32,391 nucleotides of DNA, taken from Flavobacteriales bacterium. GTDB taxonomy: Bacteria > Bacteroidota > Bacteroidia > Flavobacteriales_D > Sanyastnellaceae. The DNA is taken from positions 1 through 32,391 of the forward strand of contig CANKYR010000014.1 of NCBI GenBank assembly GCA_947488195.1. The letters are read 5' to 3'. The translations under genes and the position numbers were made by a program. Shown here piece after piece: positions 1 to 6,612 of this stretch (positions are counted from its first letter, which is position 1; each line of letters begins with the position of its first letter). Below the pieces are notes generated by a model. It did no database searches, had not been told where the DNA came from, and saw nothing but the letters and a program-made list of their open reading frames with translations.

Positions 1-571
1 CTTCGAACCAAGCGGTTTCCATTTCATCTAATGAATATTCAAATTGAAAATGCGAAAGCATTTTTTTGTGCTTTTCAACAAGCGTATTATACTTCTCAAT
101 GAAATTTTCAGAAAGAATGTCTCCAATTCGTAAACCGTTACGACCGGTTTTGTCCATATAAGTTGGGCCAATTCCTTTCAGGGTAGATCCAATTTTCGAT
201 TTTCCTTTTTCAGCTTCTGACGCTGCATCTAGAAGTTTGTGTGTTGGGAGAATGAGATGCGCTTTTTTCGAAATAAGAAGTCGCGCAGCTACATCAACAT
301 TTTTTGCTTTGAGTTTTTCGATTTCCGTAGCGAAAACGATAGGGTCAATAACAACTCCGTTTCCAACGATATTAGTCACATGCTCGTGAAAAATTCCACT
401 AGGAATGGTGTGAAGAACGTGTTTTGTTCCATTGAATTCAAGTGTATGGCCGGCGTTTGGTCCACCTTGAAATCTGGCTACGATGTCATATTTCGGAGTT
501 AATACATCGACAATTTTTCCTTTTCCTTCGTCGCCCCATTGAAGGCCTAACAATACGTCTACTTTGGTCAT
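1..571 (-). CDS. purA: Adenylosuccinate synthase, N-terminal part (cut by the window edge)
   Basis: PurA joins IMP and aspartate using GTP to make adenylosuccinate, the first committed step from IMP to AMP, in the cytoplasm. About 190 N-terminal residues are visible. The start reads MTKVDVLLGLQWGDEGKGK, the glycine-rich GTP-binding loop, with the family's catalytic Asp at residue 14. GGPNAGHT follows with the catalytic His at 42, and KGIGPTYMDK occurs further on. The ATG at 571-569 gives the normal PurA beginning. The C-terminal half lies beyond the left edge. A -7-like element (588-595) sits just upstream and overlaps the end of the next gene, so purA probably has its own promoter. Identification is essentially certain. 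Confidence 0.97.
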   Translation of the reverse strand, partial: MTKVDVLLGLQWGDEGKGKIVDVLTPKYDIVARFQGGPNAGHTLEFNGTKHVLHTIPSGIFHEHVTNIVGNGVVIDPIVFATEIEKLKAKNVDVAARLLISKKAHLILPTHKLLDAASEAEKGKSKIGSTLKGIGPTYMDKTGRNGLRIGDILSENFIEKYNTLVEKHKKMLSHFQFEYSLDEMETAWFE

Positions 572-587
572 TCTGATTTGTAAAGAG

Positions 588-595
588 CAAAAGTA
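588..595 (-). promoter_or_regulatory. Probable -7 element of the purA promoter
   Basis: On the minus strand this reads TACTTTTG, a full match to the Bacteroidota -7 consensus TAnnTTTG. It lies 16 bases before the purA ATG, which would leave a very short leader. No clear -33 TTG is seen at the expected distance, so only the -7 half is supported. Confidence 0.5.
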
Positions 596-600
596 ATGGG

Positions 601-1947
601 TTATTTAAAATAAGCCTTATTTTCTTCAAGGAAATTTTCCAACTTACTTCTCATAATGAGTCTGCTCACGACTTTCATGTTGGAATCAAGTGCAATTAAT
701 GTTGGTGTAGATGGGGAGGGATAGTGCTTAGCGAGAAACGGACGCTTGTCCATTGGAGGAAGAACGTTAATCCAGGGCTGCTGATGTGTTGCAAGATGAT
801 TTTTCCAGGGGGCTTCTTCTTTATCAATGGAAATGGCATAGACTTCCAAGCCCTTATCGTGGTATTTCTTGTAAATTTCTAAGAGTTGTGGGTGAAATTC
901 TTCGCAATGCGAGCAATTGCTTCTCCAAAACATGACTAGCGTAATTTTATTCTTCTTGCAGGTTTCTTCCAACGAAATTATTTTACCATCTGGGTTGGGG
1001 TATTTCAGTTCAGCGGCTTTTTTGCCGGGAGCGCAATTCTTTAACGATTCAATGAGGTTCTTCGTATTCACATTGAACGAAGCATTGTCGGAACACCCGT
1101 CTGCATAGTTATTCAAGTAATAGCTAAGTCCGTCTTCGTTTTTATAATCCAACATTTTGTTCAAAATGAAAGAATGCAAATACTGATTCACGGCTTCGTT
1201 TTCACCCATTCTGCCTAGAAGTTCATCGGTGAATTTCTGAGCATATTCTTTCGGATAAGCTTTGTATAGTTGATTGAAGTATTGGTTTAGTCCACGAACG
1301 AAGGCGTAATGGAAAAGAATAATTTCGTTGTTGTAATCAACGTTTCCGAGAAAATGCTTGAAATAAATGGTGCTGTCAAATTGCATGAAATCATGGGGAA
1401 GTCTTCTTGAGAAAAGCGGAGCAATGTTCGGGAAAACTTCCGATTGAACACCTCCTTTTCCCTTCTCGATAATTCTATTGTTGATGATTTTTTGCTTGTT
1501 AAGAAAAGCAGGATGCGAGATAGATTTATAGGCGTCGTATTCGAGTTGAAGGGCCGAATAGAGGTTAGCCAGTTCAACATAATCTGTTTGCTCTGTTGAA
1601 TTATATAACGAAGAGGGTAGACCGTTTAGTTTTGAAAAATCGAGCGTTATCTCAATTGACTTCGGAAGTGTTTTCGGGTTCACATAGAAATCAGTCCAGG
1701 CCTTTCCTGTTCCTGAAAATCGCAAGCGGCACTGACCAGCATGGGAAGGTGAAAATGTAAGGGAAACGTTATTGGCAACATCTAAATCGGCATTGGCAAG
1801 AATTTGCCATTGATCTTTTTCAAAAGCTTCCAAAAATACTTTTTTCGAATTCTGTGCAGGAATGTTTTCCACATGAAGTTTCAGATTGGTTTGTGCAAAA
1901 CCAATCGAAAAAGCGAATGCTAGAATTATGCTAAAAAGTGATTTCAT
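601..1947 (-). CDS. Exported TlpA/ResA-type thioredoxin-fold protein with long N-terminal region
   Basis: The protein has 448 residues. A signal peptide (about 1-18, ending GFAQ) is followed by a beta-rich N-terminal region (20-105) resembling the DUF4369-type domains often fused to Bacteroidota thioredoxins. A helical middle region (about 120-300) precedes a C-terminal TlpA-like thioredoxin domain (about 308-448). The redox site is WRSNCSHC (Cys345 and Cys348), and a later TPTL supplies the cis-proline. The spacer Ser-His differs from the Gly-Pro or x-Pro common in TlpA proteins, so the redox potential may differ (inference). It probably acts in the periplasm as a thiol-disulfide oxidoreductase; its client is unknown. 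It is the last gene downstream of the lipoprotein operon, behind a strong terminator that ends four bases before its ATG. Confidence 0.85.
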   Translation of the reverse strand: MKSLFSIILAFAFSIGFAQTNLKLHVENIPAQNSKKVFLEAFEKDQWQILANADLDVANNVSLTFSPSHAGQCRLRFSGTGKAWTDFYVNPKTLPKSIEITLDFSKLNGLPSSLYNSTEQTDYVELANLYSALQLEYDAYKSISHPAFLNKQKIINNRIIEKGKGGVQSEVFPNIAPLFSRRLPHDFMQFDSTIYFKHFLGNVDYNNEIILFHYAFVRGLNQYFNQLYKAYPKEYAQKFTDELLGRMGENEAVNQYLHSFILNKMLDYKNEDGLSYYLNNYADGCSDNASFNVNTKNLIESLKNCAPGKKAAELKYPNPDGKIISLEETCKKNKITLVMFWRSNCSHCEEFHPQLLEIYKKYHDKGLEVYAISIDKEEAPWKNHLATHQQPWINVLPPMDKRPFLAKHYPSPSTPTLIALDSNMKVVSRLIMRSKLENFLEENKAYFK

Positions 1948-1951
1948 AGTG

Positions 1952-1981
1952 AAAAAAAAAGGTCACCGAAGTGACCTTTTT
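1952..1981 (-). terminator. Strong intrinsic terminator with UUCG loop
   Basis: A six-base stem GGTCAC/GTGACC (1961-1966 with 1971-1976) closes, on the minus strand, a TTCG tetraloop with a C-G closing pair. It is flanked by an A run and a nine-T run. It follows the stop of the 1996-2577 lipoprotein gene and the T run stops four bases before the ATG of the TlpA gene (1947). The A/T flanks make it potentially active in both directions. Confidence 0.85.
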
Positions 1982-1995
1982 GAAGAGGTTAAAGA

Positions 1996-2577
1996 TTATT
2001 TACCTTGAGAAAGTTTCTCCATTTCTTTGTCGAAAGTCTCTTTGAATTTCTCGTAGTTGTAGTCTGCTTTCAATTTGTCGTTTTTAGACAAACCGCTTTG
2101 GTAAGCATCTGCAATTGAGTTCCCGCTTAATTCAAGAGCAACATAACTTACATATGTTCCGTCAGGACGTTGAGTTAATCTCTCACAGATTTCGATACAA
2201 CCGCGAAGCTCTTGGTCAACTACTGTGCGAGCCATTTCGTTGAAAGACTCAGTAACTTCCTCTTTGTTATTGACTTCAGTTGAGTTAACGTAGTTGTCTC
2301 CAACAATTTTCATTGTAGCGTTAATTGTTTTTGCCATTTCAGACATAGAGTTTGAACGAGCTTTTTTCTTAGCCGTTTCACGATCCATGCTCTCGCCGGT
2401 AGCAGTTGAACGGAAAGCTTCTTTGGTGCTTTTGTATTCAGAACCCGAGCAATACTCGTTGATGATTACTTCTCCTTTTGGATCTGGAGTTTTTACTTCG
2501 TCTTTGTTCTTTTTGCAAGATGGGATAGCAATCATTGTCACTGCAGCAATTGCTAAAAGGGTAATACGTGTTTTCAT
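1996..2577 (-). CDS. Small LPP20-like lipoprotein
   Basis: The protein has 193 residues with a lipoprotein signal whose lipobox ends IPSC (Cys21), followed by a Lys/Asp/Glu-rich stretch. The core (about 60-160) has the pattern of LPP20/FlgP-type domains: a helix rich in Ala, Lys and Arg (AKKKARSNSMSEMAK), then an alternating strand-helix segment, then a strand pair ending YVSYVALELSG. The neighbouring LPP20 protein shows the same pattern (AKKLALNDLATEI, then EMYAIYYKLNK), so the two may be diverged paralogues (inference). It follows that gene by 48 bases and ends in a strong terminator. Function is unknown; it is probably an envelope lipoprotein acting with the two upstream lipoproteins. Confidence 0.7.
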   Translation of the reverse strand: MKTRITLLAIAAVTMIAIPSCKKNKDEVKTPDPKGEVIINEYCSGSEYKSTKEAFRSTATGESMDRETAKKKARSNSMSEMAKTINATMKIVGDNYVNSTEVNNKEEVTESFNEMARTVVDQELRGCIEICERLTQRPDGTYVSYVALELSGNSIADAYQSGLSKNDKLKADYNYEKFKETFDKEMEKLSQGK

Positions 2578-2625
2578 TATGTCAAGATATTAGTTGAATT
2601 GTTGTTTTCAGTTATTATGCCAAAC

Positions 2626-4008
2626 TTACAAAATTATTTTAATTATTTCGTTAATCAGCGTCGTTTCAATATTTTCTCTTTCTTTTTTGTATGCTTCTAA
2701 GACTGCGTTTTCGTGAGAAAGTTGTACTCCCTTCACTCCATTGATGCTTTTTTCGAAAATAGCAGAGCTTGTTTTTGTGTCGTTAACTGTAATCTTTCCA
2801 TCGATATAAGCCACCTTAAATCCCTGAATGTCTTCGCCGGCTCTAGGGTTTATGTTTATATAAATTACAAAGTCTGCAGAAGTTTCGCTCGTTGCTATTC
2901 TCATTCCTTTGCTTATTAAAGTGTTTCGCGCAGATTCAGCAAGAGTAGAGGTTTTCGTTCCATCTAATTTGAATTCATTAGATGTGACAAAAAAACTAGG
3001 AGCAAGAACTTCAATAGGTATTTTTCTTTGGTCGGTATTAATTCCAGCAACGAGTGCCAATGCCAGGTCTGAATCTAAATCTTGTGGAACTAATGCGTCA
3101 ATGACTAGACTTAACTCGAGTGCATTGTTTTTGGTCTTCAGGCTAATGTTATCGATATCGGCGAGAATAATTCCATCATTATCCGACATTGCTGTTTTTG
3201 GGTTCATGTAGTTGTCCCGCTGATAAACATACTTTACATTGATTCCGCGAACGCCAACGCCTTTGTAGGTTACCATTACAGGCACTTGCGTTTTGAAAGA
3301 GTTAGAAGAGGAAAGTACAATGTTCTTCAAAGGTGTTTCGAATCGGAGATCTGCAAGAACTGCTCGGATTTCAGAAAATAGTTCGTTGTCAATGAAGATG
3401 TCCTTTCCGCTCTCATCTTTCATTTGGTTTACTTCTGTCCAATAGGGCTTCAGAGAAAAAAGACCGTGGTAGAAAAGATCAATGGCGGAAGGGATATTGC
3501 CCAATTTCTTAGCCTCTCTTCCTTTAATTAAATAATCAAAAGCAGCTTTTAAAGTATTCTCTTTTTTCTGAGCTTTTTTACTTTGATAGTCGAATTTGTT
3601 CAGCTTATAATAAATGGCGTACATCTCTTTGTCTTCCCAGATGCCGGCGACTTCGAAGTCTTCGAGCATTTCAGAAGAAGAGGTAGTTACATTTGAACTA
3701 AAACTTTCATTGAAGGCCTTATTTACTTCCATGGTGTTGAAAAATGTTTGTCCTTCCACCTTAACAGAAATTTCTGTTGCAAGATCATTCAGCGCGAGCT
3801 TTTTAGCGATGGCCTGAAAATCTGCGGGCTGTGTGGTTTTCGAGCAAGTGGCAATTCCAATGTAATAAGAGGAGTTTACAGGTCGCGCAGAAACCCATTC
3901 TGGCTTTGGTTGTGGAGGAGGAACAACTGTTTTAACAGTTTCTTTTCCTCTGCAGGCGTTCAGCAGAATGACTACGAGAAACAGGAAGTATTTAAAAAAT
4001 AATTTCAT
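2626..4008 (-). CDS. LPP20-family lipoprotein
   Basis: The protein has 460 residues. The signal ends LLNAC (lipid-anchored Cys19). The domain at about 34-150 begins PEWVSARP and runs through GIATCSKT to MYAIYYKLNK, the layout of LPP20-type lipoproteins, the family that includes flagellar FlgP of Vibrio and Campylobacter. Residues 170-460 hold a helical segment, a beta domain with an extracellular-repeat look (QVPVMVTYKGVGVRGINVKY), and a C-terminal alpha/beta portion. The ATG overlaps the CsgG gene's TAA by one base (TAATG), so translation is probably coupled. It is likely an envelope partner of the CsgG-like protein. LPP20 membership is from pattern reading only. Confidence 0.72.
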   Translation of the reverse strand: MKLFFKYFLFLVVILLNACRGKETVKTVVPPPQPKPEWVSARPVNSSYYIGIATCSKTTQPADFQAIAKKLALNDLATEISVKVEGQTFFNTMEVNKAFNESFSSNVTTSSSEMLEDFEVAGIWEDKEMYAIYYKLNKFDYQSKKAQKKENTLKAAFDYLIKGREAKKLGNIPSAIDLFYHGLFSLKPYWTEVNQMKDESGKDIFIDNELFSEIRAVLADLRFETPLKNIVLSSSNSFKTQVPVMVTYKGVGVRGINVKYVYQRDNYMNPKTAMSDNDGIILADIDNISLKTKNNALELSLVIDALVPQDLDSDLALALVAGINTDQRKIPIEVLAPSFFVTSNEFKLDGTKTSTLAESARNTLISKGMRIATSETSADFVIYININPRAGEDIQGFKVAYIDGKITVNDTKTSSAIFEKSINGVKGVQLSHENAVLEAYKKERENIETTLINEIIKIIL

Positions 4009-5378
4009 TAAGGAACTAGCGTTTGCATTTGTGTTTTGACGTTTTCTGCAATTTTCTTGGCAATTTCAATGTACAGTTCATTCGCAATGTCATTTCCATC
4101 GCGAACATTTCTGCGAGCGTTCAACATGTCTTTTAAAGCGTTTCTATCGCGATTGTTAGTGTTTACAACATTTCCATTTGCTGGAAATAAATTGTTCGTG
4201 TTTCCTCCGTAAATGGCATAAATAACCTCGTCCTTATTCTTCTCGGTGAAGATGTCGTTCTTTATTAAAGAAGCCGTTTCAATTGACGTCATTTTATATT
4301 GAATGGAAACATTTGATTCTGAGTAATTGTAGTATTCGTCGAATTGAACAGACTTGTATTCGGTGTCGTAGAATGTCTTTCCTTCTGCGTTTACCTTTTT
4401 GACTTGATACGATTCAAAACCGTTTCGGGTAACTTTTCTCAATTGTCCATTTTGCACCGTGTGATTCAATACAGTCCCGGTAATAAGTGCCCTAGCTCCT
4501 GAAATTTTACCGATTTCAACAGCATTTGATTCAGAAAAAATACCGCTCATTTGAATGCGCTGTTCAGCAAGAATGTTGTTCAAATTTTCTCTATCGATCA
4601 CGTGAAGAAACGGGTCGTTAATTTGAGTTAACGCATTAAGTATATAGGCGGTTGCTTTTGTGTCGCTTCCCTGCATATTGGTGCCGTTGGTAAAAGGAAG
4701 AAGGGCCACAGTGTATTTGCCTTTTTCCAGACATTTGTTCTTGAGGTCAGCAGATTCTTTGTAGCCCAATTTACGTTCTTCAACTTTAATGAAACCATTG
4801 TATGCAGCGCGGTAATGCTTCGCTTCGAATTCGGTTTTTGCTTTTTGATAGATGGGTTCGAGATAGGCGATATCTTTTAAATCTCCGGCATCTTTAAAGT
4901 TAGGATCCAATCTTCCAATCTCGTTGAAGTTGTTTTCAGCATCTGCGAATTTATTGTCCTCCAACATTTTTGTGCCTTGCTCATAAAGTTCTGTGAGATA
5001 CGATTTTTTTACTTTTTCAAAATCGCCAAGATAAAATTCAGGTATCTGCAGTTCAACGCCAACGCCTTTGATTTTTGCTTGGTATTCTCGCACCGAAATG
5101 AACGTGTAAACAGCTTCCTTTTTATTTCCAAAACTACTTTTTTGGCTAAATTCACTGAGCAAGCCATTTAACACAGTTTGCCCCGTTTTTTTCATTCCAA
5201 TCTGGGCATCAATATTCGCGCGCTTCTTCCATAAAGCGGTATAATAACTTTCTGAGGCTTCTTTGTTCAGTCCAGCAGCTTCTTGTTTTTGTGCAAGCTT
5301 CGTGTAATGCTTGCTGTTTTGACAAGCCTGTGTGCAAAGGAGCAGAGTTACTGCAAAAAGGTAGAGCCAGTGTTTCAT
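4008..5378 (-). CDS. CsgG-like lipoprotein with N-terminal helical repeats
   Basis: The protein has 456 residues. The lipobox ends TQAC (Cys19). Residues 25-215 form TPR-like helical repeats (for example 132-172 and 177-216, with ADAENNFNEIGRLDP and HYRAAYNGFIKVE). The C-terminal half (about 221-456) is CsgG/LpoB/FlgO-like: KYTVALLPFTNG, then HVIDRENLNNILAEQ, GARALITGTV and VSIQYKMTSIETASLI, a strand order typical of this fold. CsgG itself is the outer-membrane curli secretion pore; other members are periplasmic adaptor proteins. Residues 300-360 form a longer loop than in LpoB-like proteins, but I cannot tell whether it spans the membrane. The start lies two bases after the stop of the DUF4476 gene. 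No curli subunit genes are nearby, so I do not call it csgG. Confidence 0.78.
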   Translation of the reverse strand: MKHWLYLFAVTLLLCTQACQNSKHYTKLAQKQEAAGLNKEASESYYTALWKKRANIDAQIGMKKTGQTVLNGLLSEFSQKSSFGNKKEAVYTFISVREYQAKIKGVGVELQIPEFYLGDFEKVKKSYLTELYEQGTKMLEDNKFADAENNFNEIGRLDPNFKDAGDLKDIAYLEPIYQKAKTEFEAKHYRAAYNGFIKVEERKLGYKESADLKNKCLEKGKYTVALLPFTNGTNMQGSDTKATAYILNALTQINDPFLHVIDRENLNNILAEQRIQMSGIFSESNAVEIGKISGARALITGTVLNHTVQNGQLRKVTRNGFESYQVKKVNAEGKTFYDTEYKSVQFDEYYNYSESNVSIQYKMTSIETASLIKNDIFTEKNKDEVIYAIYGGNTNNLFPANGNVVNTNNRDRNALKDMLNARRNVRDGNDIANELYIEIAKKIAENVKTQMQTLVP

Positions 5379-5380
5379 AC

Positions 5381-6496
5381 TTATTTCGTTTCAATATATT
5401 CATTCAGCTCTTCGGTGCTAGAGTCGAAACTAAAACCTTCACTTACGTTATAGTAGTTATTCTGATCGAAGCAATAATCGTAAGCGTATTTCGCGAATTC
5501 TAAGCGGCTGTCTTCAAATCCGAAAATTTTCATTACTACAAGGATTTGATCTGTTGTGAGGCAATTAGCTTTTGCCACTTGTTTTGCTGTTGAAAGCTTT
5601 GTGTCGTCGAATCCTTTACTTTCAATCGTCTGTTTTGCTTTGCCGAAGCTTGCAGCATCCATTGAACGTGTGCAATTTCCGTTTCCAACAATGGTTGAGT
5701 TGGTTGGTTGGCTGTTTGAAGGTTCGCTTGGACGAGTAGTGTGTGCTGGAACTGTTGAATTACTTGAGGAAGACGATGACGAAGTCGTAGTTCTAGTCGT
5801 TGTTGTGGTCGTTCCTGAAGTTTGAACATCCATGTTAGGAACGTTCACGTTAATGCCCATGTTCATGCCGTCAACATTAATATTCATCCCTACATTTCCA
5901 CCAGTGTTTGTGGAATTGGGTTCGTTGATGTTAACGTTCATTCCCATGTTTACGCCGTCAACATTGATGTTCATACCAATGTTTCCTCCAGTATTGGGTT
6001 TGGTATTCGTTCCAGTTACGGTTGTCGTGGTTGTGGTATTGGAATTTCCGCCAATTGCTGTTCCGGTGTTGTTGGGAGTCTGGGTGGTGCTAGCAGGAGC
6101 ATCGTCTACAACAGCGAAATCTTTCACATTGCTAGTGCTAGGCGAATTAGCTGTTGAATTTGAAGAAATTGGGTTTTCTGTGTAATAGCGAAGAACATAT
6201 TCTCCTTTTTTGTTTTTCTTCACTTGGTAAGTCACCTCCATTCCAGGGTGCAAAGCGAAGTTGTTGTTTGAGAAATCCGGAAGTGTAGCATCTTGAAAAT
6301 CTACACGAGCTTGATAAAACTCAGAGGTTAGATTTTGAAGCTTTAAGTTGGATTGAGGCGCGCTGCTCATGGCTTCACCATTGAGGTAAAGGGTGAATTT
6401 TTCTCCCGATTCAGAGTAAATAACAGCATTCATCTGTGCGAAAACACTTGAAAAGGTTACTATACTTATGGCAACAAGGGTCATTTTTTTCATCAT
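5381..6496 (-). CDS. Exported DUF4476 protein with Gly/Asn repeats and Thr/Ser-rich linker
   Basis: The protein has 371 residues. After a signal peptide (1-20, ending SVFAQ) comes a small beta domain (about 21-110), then a low-complexity region (115-270). That region is rich in Thr, Ser, Asn and Gly and contains two 29-residue copies of a GMNINVDGxNMG-type repeat. The C-terminal part (about 272-367) matches DUF4476, a helical domain common in Bacteroidota exported proteins, with two conserved Cys. The first of two adjacent ATG codons was kept. An 8-base TAAATTTA (6518-6525) is a weak -7 candidate upstream. This is the first gene of the lipoprotein operon. The architecture suggests an exported protein with a flexible spacer; its job is unknown. 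Confidence 0.78.
   Translation of the reverse strand: MMKKMTLVAISIVTFSSVFAQMNAVIYSESGEKFTLYLNGEAMSSAPQSNLKLQNLTSEFYQARVDFQDATLPDFSNNNFALHPGMEVTYQVKKNKKGEYVLRYYTENPISSNSTANSPSTSNVKDFAVVDDAPASTTQTPNNTGTAIGGNSNTTTTTTVTGTNTKPNTGGNIGMNINVDGVNMGMNVNINEPNSTNTGGNVGMNINVDGMNMGINVNVPNMDVQTSGTTTTTTRTTTSSSSSSSNSTVPAHTTRPSEPSNSQPTNSTIVGNGNCTRSMDAASFGKAKQTIESKGFDDTKLSTAKQVAKANCLTTDQILVVMKIFGFEDSRLEFAKYAYDYCFDQNNYYNVSEGFSFDSSTEELNEYIETK
5841..5992 (-). repeat. Two direct copies of a 65-bp coding repeat
   Basis: Copies at 5841-5905 and 5928-5992 are 87 bases apart (29 codons). They encode near-identical peptides built on GGNxGMNINVDGxNMGxNVN. Differences are mostly synonymous or conservative, suggesting an older in-frame duplication kept by selection at protein level. 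Confidence 0.8.
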
Positions 6497-6598
6497 TCTT
6501 TTTAAGCTTTTGGTTTGTAAATTTAGTTATGTTTTTACCTGTATAAAAGTTTATGCCAAAAAATAAAGTCTTAGGAAACAGATGCTAATTGTATTTGC

Positions 6599-6606
6599 TA
6601 ACTTTG
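6599..6606 (+). promoter_or_regulatory. Probable -7 element for the saccharopine dehydrogenase-like gene
   Basis: TAACTTTG matches TAnnTTTG. It lies 6 bases before the ATG at 6613 and 12 before the ATG at 6619. It overlaps an upstream in-frame TTG (6589), which argues against that TTG as a start. No -33 TTG at standard spacing is clear. The rest of the 6497-6612 divergent intergenic stretch shows nothing else definite. Confidence 0.5.
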
Positions 6607-6612
6607 TTTTCG

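Noticed and set aside
4008-5378. True curli secretion pore CsgG
   Set aside because: There is no CsgA/B/E/F-like gene nearby, the protein carries a long N-terminal helical-repeat region, and the fold is shared by non-pore proteins such as LpoB and FlgO.
5822-6185. Plus-strand open frames opposite the DUF4476 gene
   Set aside because: They mirror the repeat and Thr/Val-rich coding region of the minus-strand gene, without start signals or recognisable protein features.
6589-6612. TTG 6589 as the start of the saccharopine dehydrogenase-like gene
   Set aside because: It would place the TAACTTTG box inside the coding region, and the family's Rossmann strand begins right after the ATG codons at 6613 and 6619.
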